Origin: JASHPR01 sp963842355
GTDB lineage: Bacteria; Actinomycetota; Actinomycetes; Streptosporangiales; Streptosporangiaceae
Direction of reading: 5' to 3'
Length of the DNA: 64,000 nt
Assembly: GCA_963842355.1 (NCBI GenBank)
Contig: CAWJGC010000011.1
Location: 62,001 to 126,000 of the forward strand
The translations under genes were made by a program, and so were the position numbers. Below are positions 35,025-42,897 of the stretch, one piece after another; within the stretch, counting starts at the first letter, position 1, and every line of letters starts with the position of its first letter. Below the pieces are notes generated by a model. It saw only the letters and a list, made by a program, of their open reading frames with translations, searched no databases and had not been told where the DNA came from.

Positions 35025-36161
35025 ATGAGCGACGGGCACGGAGCCGGGAGCGGCGTGCGGCTGCGGCTGGCGCGGCAAGCGCGGGGGTTCTCCCAGCAGC
35101 AGCTGGCCGGCATGGCCGGGGTGTCACGGCAGGCTGTGTCGGCGGTCGAGTCAGGCCTGTCCGATCCGTCGCTGCGGGTGGCCCTGGCCTTGGCCCGGGC
35201 GCTGGGCATGACCGTGGAGGAGATGTTCGGCCCGGCGGTGCCCGCGCCGGAGGTGGCGGCCCGGCCGGTCGCGCCGCTGGGCGGCCGGGGCGCGAGGGTG
35301 ACGCTCGCCCCGATGGGCGAGGGGTTCGTCGCGCTGCCGCTGTCGGGGGCGACGGTCAGCCGGGCCGGGTTTCTCCCGGCCGGAGGCCTGGCGGCCGGCG
35401 CGGCGGCAGATCCCGGTGAGCGGGTCCGGCCGGTGGGCCCGCCGCGACCGATGCTGGTCGCCGCGGGCTGCGATCCGGCGCTGCCATTGCTGGAAAGCCC
35501 GCTGGGCTTGCTGGATCCGCCGGTCGGTTTTACCTGGTGGCCGTGCCCGAGCCGGGAAGCACTCGGGCTGGCTGCCGACGGGCTGGTACATGTCGCCGGG
35601 GCGCACCTGCGCGGGCGGGGTGGCGAGTACAACATCGCCCCGGCCGCAGAGCTGCTCCCGCAGGGTGGCGAGGTGATCGGGTTCTGCTCCTGGCGTGAAG
35701 GGCTGGTGCTGCAGCCGGAGCTGGCGGCGGGGGTCACCGGCGTCGCCGACGTGGCCCATCGTGGCCTGCGGCTGGTGAACCGGGAACCAGGCGCCGAAGC
35801 GCGAAACCTCCTTGACCGTGAGCTGGCGGACCTGGGGATCGACACCGGGCAACTGCCCGGTTACAACACCGAGGCCACCGGCCATCTGCAGGTCGCCGCG
35901 GCGATCGCCTCGGGACTTGCCGATGCCGGGGTGGCGAGCGAGCCCGCGGCCCTGGCCTACGGCCTGGCCTTCGTCCCCCTCGCCGAGGAGCGTTTCGATC
36001 TGGTCATCCCGGCCGCCCAGGCTGGCACCCGCGAGGTGCAAGGCCTGTTGAAGATCCTTTCCTCACCGTGGCTGCTTGACCAGGTGGCCAGCCTGCCCGG
36101 GTACGACGCGGACCGGTGCGGCGAGCACATCGCGACGTTGCGGCCGGCCCGCGCCCGCTGA
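35025..36161 (+). CDS. XRE-type regulator with molybdate-binding-protein-like sensor domain
   Basis: 378 residues from ATG 35025 (GGGGAGGTAGGGC upstream). N-terminal helix-turn-helix: LRLARQARGFSQQQLAGMAG and VSRQAVSAVESGLSDPSLRV. From about residue 90 a periplasmic-binding-protein-like (PBP_like, ModA-related) domain: MLVAAGCDPALPLL, HVAGAHLRGRGGEYN, RLVNREPGAEARNLLDREL and ATGHLQVAAAIASGLADAGV. Proteins with this architecture regulate molybdate/tungstate uptake or molybdenum-cofactor genes, sensing the oxyanion or a cofactor with the PBP-like part. It lies 1 kb upstream of a Wtp-type transporter. Confidence 0.88.
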   Translation: MSDGHGAGSGVRLRLARQARGFSQQQLAGMAGVSRQAVSAVESGLSDPSLRVALALARALGMTVEEMFGPAVPAPEVAARPVAPLGGRGARVTLAPMGEGFVALPLSGATVSRAGFLPAGGLAAGAAADPGERVRPVGPPRPMLVAAGCDPALPLLESPLGLLDPPVGFTWWPCPSREALGLAADGLVHVAGAHLRGRGGEYNIAPAAELLPQGGEVIGFCSWREGLVLQPELAAGVTGVADVAHRGLRLVNREPGAEARNLLDRELADLGIDTGQLPGYNTEATGHLQVAAAIASGLADAGVASEPAALAYGLAFVPLAEERFDLVIPAAQAGTREVQGLLKILSSPWLLDQVASLPGYDADRCGEHIATLRPARAR

Positions 36162-36209
36162 GTGATCAGGTACGCGGGCCGTGGGCCGGCGTCTCGGCCC
36201 TGGGCAGGA

Positions 36210-37124
36210 TCAGTCCAGCAATTGCACGGTCCCGGCGCGGGAGAGGTCGTAGCCGCCCAGTGCGCTTACCGATGACTGGACACCCGGGTCGCGTAGCGCG
36301 GCGATCAGCGGCTCGGCGGCGGGAAGGGCGTCGCCGCTGAGGACGATGTCGAATTCTTCCCAGGTGACCGGGACGAAGCCGAGGTCCAGCGCGGTGGCGG
36401 CGGCGCGCACTGCGAGCCCGGCGTCGGCCTGCCCGGAGGCGACGGTCATGGCGACTTCCAGATGGGAGCCGGCTTCGGGTCCGGTGAGTGAGGCGGGCGC
36501 GATCCCGGCGTCGGCTAGCAGCTGGTCGAGCAGCACACGGGTCCCGGTGCCGAAGGGGCGGCGGGCGACCCGGCGCCCGGGCAGGTCGGCGGGGCCGGTG
36601 ATGCGGCCGGGGTTGCCCTCGGCGGTGAGCAGGCCCTGCTCGCGGCGCCACAGGCGGATGACTGCTGGCTGGCGGCCGCGCAGCAGGGAGCGGGCGAACG
36701 GGTGGTTGTGCGCGCCCGAGCGGTGCCGGAGGTGGATGGCCGCGGCGTCGGCGGTGCCGCGCCAGATCCGGGTCAGGCCGTGAAAGCTGCCCCTCGCGCC
36801 GACCGTGGTCACGCCCGCGCCGGCGTGGCGCAGCACCAGGTCCAGGCCGGGGTCGTCGCTGCCGGCCAGGCGCAGCGCCGGCTGTCCGCCGAGCATCCGC
36901 CGGGCCGCGGCCTGGCCGGCGGCGGCGACGCGGGCGCGGCGGCGGTCGCGGACCTCGATCACGCCCGCGTCCGCGAGATGACGGTAGGCCCGGCCGGTGG
37001 TCGTGGCCGCTGTGTCATACCGTGACGCCGCATCCCTGATGCTCGCCAGATCGTCCCCGGCCGCCAGCGTCCCGGCGGCGACGCGCTCGGCAATGTCGAT
37101 GCTGACCTGCAGATACCTGGGCAT
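36210..37124 (-). CDS. GntR-type regulator with PBP-like sensor domain
   Basis: 304 residues from ATG 37124. N-terminal GntR winged helix (YLQVSIDIAERVAAGTLAAG, then TTTGRAYRHLADAGVIEVRD), then a PBP-like oxyanion-sensor domain with VTTVGARGSFHGLTRIWRGT, AAIHLRHRSGAHNHPFARSL, GRRVARRPFGTGTRVLLDQL and the SHLEVAMTVASGQADAGLAV stretch that parallels the XRE protein next door. Transcribed divergently from the transporter genes with a palindrome between, so it probably controls them and itself. Function by family. Confidence 0.88.
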   Translation of the reverse strand: MPRYLQVSIDIAERVAAGTLAAGDDLASIRDAASRYDTAATTTGRAYRHLADAGVIEVRDRRRARVAAAGQAAARRMLGGQPALRLAGSDDPGLDLVLRHAGAGVTTVGARGSFHGLTRIWRGTADAAAIHLRHRSGAHNHPFARSLLRGRQPAVIRLWRREQGLLTAEGNPGRITGPADLPGRRVARRPFGTGTRVLLDQLLADAGIAPASLTGPEAGSHLEVAMTVASGQADAGLAVRAAATALDLGFVPVTWEEFDIVLSGDALPAAEPLIAALRDPGVQSSVSALGGYDLSRAGTVQLLD

Positions 37125-37203
37125 GCCCGGGATGGTATCCCCGTGGTTGCAATGTGGTCTCGCATCCGTGCCGCCCGGCGACGCGCTGTTAGGCTCTGCA
37201 CCG

Positions 37204-37221
37204 ATCTGTAGTAGTACAGAT
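37204..37221. promoter_or_regulatory. Palindrome in the regulator/transporter intergenic region
   Basis: ATCTGTA-GTAG-TACAGAT, a 7-bp perfect inverted repeat 12 bases upstream of the binding-protein start and 80 bases from the GntR gene start. A good candidate operator for the GntR- or XRE-type oxyanion-sensing regulator. A second, weaker palindrome GGGAT-GGT-ATCCC lies at 37129-37141 beside the GntR start. Confidence 0.5.
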
Positions 37222-37232
37222 GGGGGCGCAGC

Positions 37233-38246
37233 ATGAGCAGCAGAATGAGGGTAAGCGTCCTAGCCGCCGCCGGGCTGGCCGTGGCGCTGGCCGCGGGCTG
37301 CGGGAGCAGCGGTTCCAGCTCGGCACCCAGCGCGAGCAGCAGCACCTCCGGCGCGCATGGCACGCTGATCGTGTTCGGCGCGGGCACGCTGGCGACGCCG
37401 TTCACCGCCGAGCTGGCCGCGTTCAAGAAGGCCGACCCGGGCGTGATCATCCACTCGCAGTTCGGCGCGAGCGGCGACATGATCAAGGACATCACCCAGC
37501 TCGGCCAGCCCGCCGACGTGCTCGGCGTCGCCGACTACTCGCTGATCCCCAAGCTCATGTCCGGCACGTCGGCGCCGCATGCGACCTGGTACCTGGGGTT
37601 CGTGTCCAACCAGATCACCTTCGCCTATACCAGCCACAGCAAGGGCGCCGGCCAGCTCACCCCGGCCAACTGGTACAAGATCCTGGCCGAGCCCGGCGTG
37701 CACATCGGCCGGTCTAACCCGGCCGCGGACCCGTCGGGCTACCAGATCCTGCAGATGCTCCAGCTCGCCCAGTCGTACTATCACGACTCCACGCTCGCGG
37801 CTTCGGTGCTGAAGAACTCACCCGGCTCCAGCGTCGCGGAGACCGAGACCTCGCTGCTCGCCGCGCTGCAGTCGGGGCAGATCGACTACCTGGCCATCTA
37901 CCGCTCCGATGCCCTCGAGCAGCACCTGAAGTACATCGCGCTGCCGGACCAGATCAACCTGTCGGACTCGGTGCTGGCCGCGGACTACGCCAAGGTCACT
38001 ATCAACGCCGGGTCGCTGGGCATGCTGACCGCCAAGCCCATCATCTACGGGCTGACCATCCCCAGCTCTGCGCCCGACGCGGCGCTCGGGCAGAAGTTCG
38101 TCGCCTTCGTGCTCAGCTCGCAGGGCCAGGCGATCATGCGCAGCAACGGATTCGTGGTCATCTCGCCCGCCCTGGCCAGCAGCCAGGCCAAGGTCCCGGC
38201 CGGGCTGCGCTCACTTACCACGCCGTGGCCTGCCGCAGGTGGGTGA
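37233..38246 (+). CDS. wtpA: Tungstate/molybdate ABC transporter binding lipoprotein (WtpA-like)
   Basis: 337 residues from ATG 37233. Signal peptide with lipobox LAAGC (Cys23), a serine-rich linker, then TLIVFGAGTLATPFTAELAA FKK, FGASGDMIKDITQLGQPADV and VADYSLIPKLM, which match WtpA-type oxyanion-binding proteins closely (archaeal WtpA has FHAGSL, ITEL and ASADYSLIP). It captures tungstate or molybdate at the cell surface and delivers it to the permease. First gene of a three-gene operon with overlapping ends. Confidence 0.85.
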   Translation: MSSRMRVSVLAAAGLAVALAAGCGSSGSSSAPSASSSTSGAHGTLIVFGAGTLATPFTAELAAFKKADPGVIIHSQFGASGDMIKDITQLGQPADVLGVADYSLIPKLMSGTSAPHATWYLGFVSNQITFAYTSHSKGAGQLTPANWYKILAEPGVHIGRSNPAADPSGYQILQMLQLAQSYYHDSTLAASVLKNSPGSSVAETETSLLAALQSGQIDYLAIYRSDALEQHLKYIALPDQINLSDSVLAADYAKVTINAGSLGMLTAKPIIYGLTIPSSAPDAALGQKFVAFVLSSQGQAIMRSNGFVVISPALASSQAKVPAGLRSLTTPWPAAGG

Positions 38247-39108
38247 CGCACCGGCGCAGCCGGGCGGGCAGGTAAGGGGGCCTGTCCGGGTTACCCGGGC
38301 CCGCAGCTGGCCAGGAGGCTGGTTCGGGGCCGTGTTCTGGACCCTCGGCGGCCTGCTGCTGGCCTTCATCGTGCTGCCGATCGTGCGGCTGGCCACCACC
38401 TCATCGCCGGCCAGCCTGCGGCAGGCGGCCGCCGTGCCCGCGATCCGCGACGCCACACTGCTGAGCCTGCAGGCAGCGGCGATCACCGCCGGGGTCGCCA
38501 CCGTGTTCGGGGTGCCGCTGGCCTACCTGCTGGCCCGCGGCACCTTCCGCGGCCGCGGGGTCATCCAGGCCATGGTCGACCTTCCCCTGGTCGTGCCGCA
38601 CACCGTGGCCGGCATCGCGCTGCTGTTCCTGCTCGGCCGCACCGGATGGGTCGGCGCCCCCGCCACCCGCCTGGGCGTGTCGTTCTACGGGTCGCAGTGG
38701 GGCATCGTGGCCGCGATGCTGTTCGTCAGCTGCCCTTTCGCGGTCAACAGCGCCCGCGTCGCGTTCGAGGCCATCGACCCCCGGCTCGAACGCGCCGCCC
38801 GCAGCCTGGGCGCCACCCCCTGGCACTCCTTCCGCCGCGTCACCTTGCCCCTCGGGCTGCGCGGGGTGCTGACCGGCGCCGTGCTGGTCTACGCCCGCTC
38901 GATCAGCGAGTTCGGCGCCGTGGTCATCATCGCCTACTACCCGGCCACCGCCCCGGTCGAGATCTACAACCTGTTCCTGCAATCGGGGCTCACCCAGTCC
39001 GCCTCGGCCGCGGTCGTGCTGCTGATCGTCACCCTGGCCACCTTCCTGGTCTTCCGCACTCTGGCCTCGGGCCGCCTGCTCGCCCGCATCAACCGTGCCT
39101 ACACCTGA
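38239..39108 (+). CDS. wtpB: Tungstate/molybdate ABC transporter permease (WtpB/ModB-like)
   Basis: 289 residues from GTG 38239, overlapping the end of the binding-protein gene by 8 bases. Six membrane helices; VFGVPLAYLLARGTFRGRGV, DLPLVVPHTVAGIALLFLLG and the EAA loop FEAIDPRLERAARSLGATPW are the hallmarks of molybdate/tungstate/sulfate-type permeases. Forms a homodimer with the ATPase encoded next. Confidence 0.9.
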   Translation: MGDAPAQPGGQVRGPVRVTRARSWPGGWFGAVFWTLGGLLLAFIVLPIVRLATTSSPASLRQAAAVPAIRDATLLSLQAAAITAGVATVFGVPLAYLLARGTFRGRGVIQAMVDLPLVVPHTVAGIALLFLLGRTGWVGAPATRLGVSFYGSQWGIVAAMLFVSCPFAVNSARVAFEAIDPRLERAARSLGATPWHSFRRVTLPLGLRGVLTGAVLVYARSISEFGAVVIIAYYPATAPVEIYNLFLQSGLTQSASAAVVLLIVTLATFLVFRTLASGRLLARINRAYT

Positions 39109-40198
39109 CCACGGCCTCACCGTCACCGCCCTGACCGGGCGCGCCGGGACCTTCACCATCGGCCCCGTCGACCTCACCGTCCCGGCCGGGCGGGTCCTGG
39201 TCGTGCTCGGCCCGTCCGGCGCCGGCAAGACCATGCTCCTGGAAACCATCGCCGGCCTCCGCCCCCGGCACTCCGGCCAGATCCGCCTGGCCGGAACCGA
39301 CCTCACCGCCCTTCCGCCGGAGAGGCGCGGCATCGGCCTGGTCTTCCAGGACGCCGCCCTGTTCCCCCACCTAACGGTCGCCCAGAACGTCGCCTTCGGG
39401 CCTCGCGCCAGCCGCCAGGCCCCCGCCGGGGCCGGGCTGCTGCTGCGCCGCCTCGGCATCACGCACCTGGCCTCCAGATCACCCCGCTCACTCAGCGGCG
39501 GCGAACGTCAGCGCGTCGCCCTGGCCCGTGCCCTGGCCATCAAGCCCGGCCTTCTGCTGCTGGACGAGCCCCTCTCCGCCCTCGACCAGCCCACCCGCGA
39601 AGACATGCGCGTCCTCCTGCAAGAACTCCTCGCCGAACTCGACATCCCCGCCATCCACGTCACCCACGACCGCGACGAAGCACTCAGCATCGGCGACGAT
39701 CTTGCCATCATCGTCGCCGGCCAGCTACGCCAGACCGGGCCAGCCCGCCACGTCGCCGCCGAACCCGCCGACCCCGACGCCGCCCGCCTGCTCGGCTGGA
39801 CAGAACTCGGACACGGCACCGCAGAGCGCGGCGCAGTGCGAGCCGGCCAGCTTCTCCTGCCCGATACCGCACCCCCCGGCCACCAGGGCCCCGTGCACGT
39901 CTTCTACCGGCCAGAAGACGTCCTGCTCGGCACACCAGCGTCGGATCCCCGGGCACAGCCCAGCCTTACCGCCCAGATCGCCCAGGTGCTGCCCACCCGG
40001 CCGCTCGCCCGCGTCAGCCTGGCTTCCGACCCGCCCGTCACCGCTCTGATGCTGCACCGAGACCTCGGACGGCTTGACCTGCAACCCGGTACACCGGCGC
40101 AGGCAACGCTTCCCGCGGCTGGTGTCCGCATCTTCCCGCAAGGTCCAGCAGGACGGTCATGCGATCTTGATACCCGTCGGACAGCCTCAGATCTGTAG
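39095..40198 (+). CDS. wtpC: Tungstate/molybdate ABC transporter ATPase (WtpC/ModC-like)
   Basis: 367 residues from GTG 39095 (overlaps the permease end by 14 bases). Walker A VLGPSGAGKTMLL, Q-loop VFQDAALFPHLTVAQNVAFG, signature SLSGGERQRVALARAL, Walker B LLLLDEPLSALD, H-loop IHVTHDRDEAL. The C-terminal 120 residues (HVFYRPEDVLLG) are a TOBE-like regulatory domain. Powers the uptake system. Confidence 0.92.
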   Translation: MPTPDHGLTVTALTGRAGTFTIGPVDLTVPAGRVLVVLGPSGAGKTMLLETIAGLRPRHSGQIRLAGTDLTALPPERRGIGLVFQDAALFPHLTVAQNVAFGPRASRQAPAGAGLLLRRLGITHLASRSPRSLSGGERQRVALARALAIKPGLLLLDEPLSALDQPTREDMRVLLQELLAELDIPAIHVTHDRDEALSIGDDLAIIVAGQLRQTGPARHVAAEPADPDAARLLGWTELGHGTAERGAVRAGQLLLPDTAPPGHQGPVHVFYRPEDVLLGTPASDPRAQPSLTAQIAQVLPTRPLARVSLASDPPVTALMLHRDLGRLDLQPGTPAQATLPAAGVRIFPQGPAGRSCDLDTRRTASDL

Positions 40199-40242
40199 CC
40201 TGACCTGGTCATTTCTGGTGGGCGCAGGTAGGCCAGGTCAGG
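40199..40242 (+). terminator. Inverted repeat right after the transporter operon
   Basis: CCTGACCTGG (40199-40208) pairs with CCAGGTCAGG (40233-40242), 24-base loop, starting directly after the TAG of the ATPase gene. Probably the operon terminator. Confidence 0.5.
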
Positions 40243-40468
40243 TACGGCGAGACCAGGACCGAGAGGGTCGAAACCGAAGGTCGCGGCATCCGAGTCTGCT
40301 GCAGCTGACACCTATTCAGGCGCAGCGGAGGGGACGTAGGCTCGAAGTAGGAGGGAGTATCGATCAGATCCTGCAACTGGATAGACCAAGTGCGCAGGTG
40401 ACCGCGTCGCTCCAGACCATGGCGGCACGGCCAGTCCACGGCCGGTCAGAACCGAAGGTGCCTCAGCG
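40243..40468. other. Intergenic, no gene seen
   Basis: Holds no recognisable frame. It should contain the promoter of the following gene; GGAGGG at about 40350 is not near a start. Confidence 0.4.
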
Positions 40469-40822
40469 ATGCATTCCTCAGCGACCATTCCCCGCGACGG
40501 GGTGATACCGGACCTCGACGAGCCGCGCGTACAGCCTGCGAGCAGTCCCGTAGAGGGAAAGGCAGGCGATCCGGCGGCGATGATCCGGCAGTGTCTGGCG
40601 GAGGATCACGAGCGCATCGCGGTGGGCATGAACGAGATCGTGGTGCACCGGCTGTTCTCCGCAGGCCTGTCTCTCGCGGCGGCCCTGGCGCTGATGGGGG
40701 ACCATCCTGGGGCGGGGAAGGTCCAGGAAGCCCTCGGCGAGCTGGATCTTGCGGTCCGGGATTTCAGGAACGTGCTGTTCGATCATCAGCCTGATCCGCC
40801 CCCCGGCGGGCGGCTGGGCTAG
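40469..40822 (+). CDS. Stand-alone histidine-kinase dimerisation-domain-like protein lacking the phospho-histidine
   Basis: 117 residues. Residues 45-110 (HERIAVGMNEIVVHRLFSAG LSLAAAL ... LGELDLAVRDFRNVLFD) align with the DHp helices of GAF/HisKA_3-type sensor kinases, whose consensus is RIARDLHDxVIQRLFAAGLxL and DLDxTIxxIRxxIF. The phospho-accepting His of LHD is Asn55 here and the following Asp is Glu. There is no ATPase domain or sensor domain. It may dimerise with a full-length kinase or be a decayed piece, but the frame is clean and the sequence coherent. The start is uncertain: no clear ribosome binding site at ATG 40469. Confidence 0.6.
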   Translation: MHSSATIPRDGVIPDLDEPRVQPASSPVEGKAGDPAAMIRQCLAEDHERIAVGMNEIVVHRLFSAGLSLAAALALMGDHPGAGKVQEALGELDLAVRDFRNVLFDHQPDPPPGGRLG

Positions 40823-40875
40823 GGCGTTTCAGGCGCTGCCCGGAGCGCGGCGGGCCATGTCATGCCGATTTCCGG

Positions 40876-41247
40876 AACGGCGCCTGCCTGCTCCTGGGGA
40901 CGGCGAGAGCGTCCGCGCGCGGCGGTCACCGGCGCATCCTGCAGATGATCCCGGGTGAGGGCATCCGGATCACCGACCTCGCCGTGATGGCCCAGATGAC
41001 CAAGCAAGCCCTCGGCGAATTTGCCGACCGGCTCGAAGGATCCGGATTCGTCCGCAGCCAGCAAGACGACACTGACCGCCGGGTCCGCCGCCTGTTCCGG
41101 ACCGACCTCGGCGACAAGGCAGCCGACGCGACCCAGCGTGCTATCGCCTCGATCGAGGCCCAGTGGCGTCAGGAGATAGGCCCCGGGCCGTACGACGCCA
41201 TGAAGCAAGCGCTGCGAAAGCTAGGCCACGACAGCCTCGAGCCCTGA
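40876..41247 (+). pseudogene. MarR family regulator, 5' truncated
   Basis: GHRRILQMIPGEGIRITDLA VMAQMTKQALGEFADRLEGS and DDTDRRVRRLFRTDLGDKAA form the winged helix and following helices of a MarR regulator, ending with MKQALRKLGHDSLEP. The N-terminal dimerisation helix (about 40 residues) cannot be found in frame. An ATG at 40945 would give 100 residues beginning inside the DNA-binding domain. Probably inactive. Confidence 0.65.
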
Positions 41248-41256
41248 CAGACTCTA

Positions 41257-41430
41257 TTGACGATTGCTTACCAGGTGCTCAGGAGCGGCAAGCCGTATGA
41301 GGACCTTGGCGCGGACTTCTACATCAGCCGGGAGTCACCCCAGCAGCGCCGGGCCTACCTGCTGCGGCAGATGGAAAGGCTCAGCCCTGGTTGCGCCATC
41401 GCCATCACCCCTTCTGAAGATTCCTGCCTG
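41257..41430 (+). pseudogene. C-terminal remnant of an IS110-type transposase
   Basis: IAYQVLRSGKPYEDLGADFY, then ISRESPQQRRAYLLRQMERL matches the last 50 or so residues of IS110-family transposases (xxWHxLxxGxxYxDLGxDYF, then a helix rich in Arg and Gln ending in LExLG). Everything before is missing. Evidence of an older insertion. Confidence 0.6.
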
Positions 41431-41698
41431 TCCTGGTCGCTTTGGCCGGGCCTGGTCAAGTGGGGACGTTTGACCTGTCCATCTACTACGAACGTCGGCT
41501 TGTGGCTGGTGACAGGAGCATGAATGTTGGGGTTATGTCAGAGTTTGGCGGGGGACACAGGGTTGGCCGCGAATCCGGCGCAGAGTTAGACGTTAATTCC
41601 TGCTCCCATGACGGCAACCTGTCATCCCTGCAGGTACCACCGTGGCCGTCATCGAGATCGGTGGCGCGATGGCCCCTGTCTATCCCTGGGAGTAAGTC
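41431..41698. other. Intergenic, no gene seen
   Basis: Moderately AT-rich around 41520-41600. A short frame ends VAVIEIGGAMAPVYPWE at 41694, directly in front of the SPFH gene; it could be the tail of a lost upstream partner (SPFH genes often follow nfeD), but this is speculative. Confidence 0.35.
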
Positions 41699-42649
41699 AT
41701 GATATGGCTCTATATGTTTCTCGCCCTGGCGGCGATGGCCCTGGTGGTGTTGACGGTAATCAAGACCATCCAGATCATCCCGCAGGCGCGGGCGGCAAAC
41801 GTGGAGCGGCTCGGCCGGTTCCGCAGGACCCTGCAGCCCGGGCTGAACTTCGTCGTGCCGCTCCTGGAGCGGGTCAAGCCGCTGATCGACCTGCGCGAGC
41901 AGGTGGTGTCGTTCGAGGACCAGCCGGTCATCACGGAGGACAACCTGGTGGTCCACATCGACACGGTACTGTTCTTCCAGGTGACCGATCCGCGCGCGGC
42001 GGACTACGAGATAGTCGACTACGCGGAAGCGATCGAGCAGCTCAGCGCCACGATGCTGCGCAGCGTGATCGGGAGCATGGACCTGGAACAGACCCTGACC
42101 TCCCGCGACCAGATCAACAGCATGCTGCGCGGCGTGCTCGATGAGGCGTCGGGCAAGTGGGGCATCCGGGTCACGCGGGTGGAGATCAAGGCCCTCGATC
42201 CGGCGCCGACCATCATGGACGCGATGGAAAAGCAGTATCGCGCGCAACGGGAGAAGCGCGCCGCGATCCTGGTGGCAGAAGGTGAGAAACAGTCGGCGAT
42301 CCTGAAATCCGAAGGGCAGGCGTCCGCTATCGAGAAGGTCTTCAAGGCGATCCATGACGGCAAGCCGGACCCGGAACTGCTCGCTTACCAGTACGTGCAG
42401 GCGCTGCCGCAGGTCGCCCAGAGCCCGGGCAGCACAGTGTGGGTGATCCCGAGCGAGGTGACCAGTGCCCTGAGCAGCCTGAGCAGCGCGTTCGGGAACA
42501 GTCATGAAGACCATGGCGTCGGCCGGGGGCCAGATGGGCCGCCACCAGAGCCCCGGCCCTTGCCGAGTCTGTCCGATGTGCGGTCTGCTGGGGACGGCGG
42601 CCCGATGTGCGAGGAGCCCGGCGAGGGCGGGCCTCCCAAGGCGGCCTAG
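41699..42649 (+). CDS. SPFH/Band 7 (stomatin-like) membrane protein
   Basis: 316 residues. One N-terminal membrane helix (MIWLYMFLALAAMALVVLTV), then IPQARAANVERLGRFRRTLQ PGLNFVVPLLERV, VVSFEDQPVITEDNLVVHID and MRSVIGSMDLEQTLTSRDQI-like (MLRSVIGSMDLEQTLTSRDQ), the Band 7 domain. A long charged coiled coil follows (EKQYRAQREKRAAILVAEGE K), then IPSEVTSALSSLSSAFG and a proline/glycine-rich tail. Stomatin-like proteins assemble into large rings or membrane microdomains and often protect or organise membrane proteases. No nfeD gene is adjacent. Confidence 0.92.
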   Translation: MIWLYMFLALAAMALVVLTVIKTIQIIPQARAANVERLGRFRRTLQPGLNFVVPLLERVKPLIDLREQVVSFEDQPVITEDNLVVHIDTVLFFQVTDPRAADYEIVDYAEAIEQLSATMLRSVIGSMDLEQTLTSRDQINSMLRGVLDEASGKWGIRVTRVEIKALDPAPTIMDAMEKQYRAQREKRAAILVAEGEKQSAILKSEGQASAIEKVFKAIHDGKPDPELLAYQYVQALPQVAQSPGSTVWVIPSEVTSALSSLSSAFGNSHEDHGVGRGPDGPPPEPRPLPSLSDVRSAGDGGPMCEEPGEGGPPKAA

Positions 42650-42897
42650 CCCGGGCCTAGCCCTCAGAGCCTGACGGCGAGGCCCACGGTGAGCAGCGCG
42701 CCGAAAGCGGTTGCAGCCGCCAGGTCCGTCCCAGCGCGCCGATCTGCGCCGCCCTCGCCCTGCGGCAGCTTCGGCGCCGCGGGCCTGGCCGGAGGTCTCG
42801 ATCTCGGTCATTGAGCTCGGCACGTCCTGGTGCGCTTGCGCACCTCGACACGTGCGCGGGCCGAGGACACGCGGGGCAGTACCGGGTGGAGGGCCAG
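42650..42897. other. Intergenic, remnant of a membrane protein tail
   Basis: The minus strand reads MTEIETSGQARGAEAAAGRG from 42813 and, in another frame, DLAAATAFGALLTVGLAVRL then stop at 42662. This would be a tiny one-helix protein if one base were inserted. No firm call. Confidence 0.3.
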
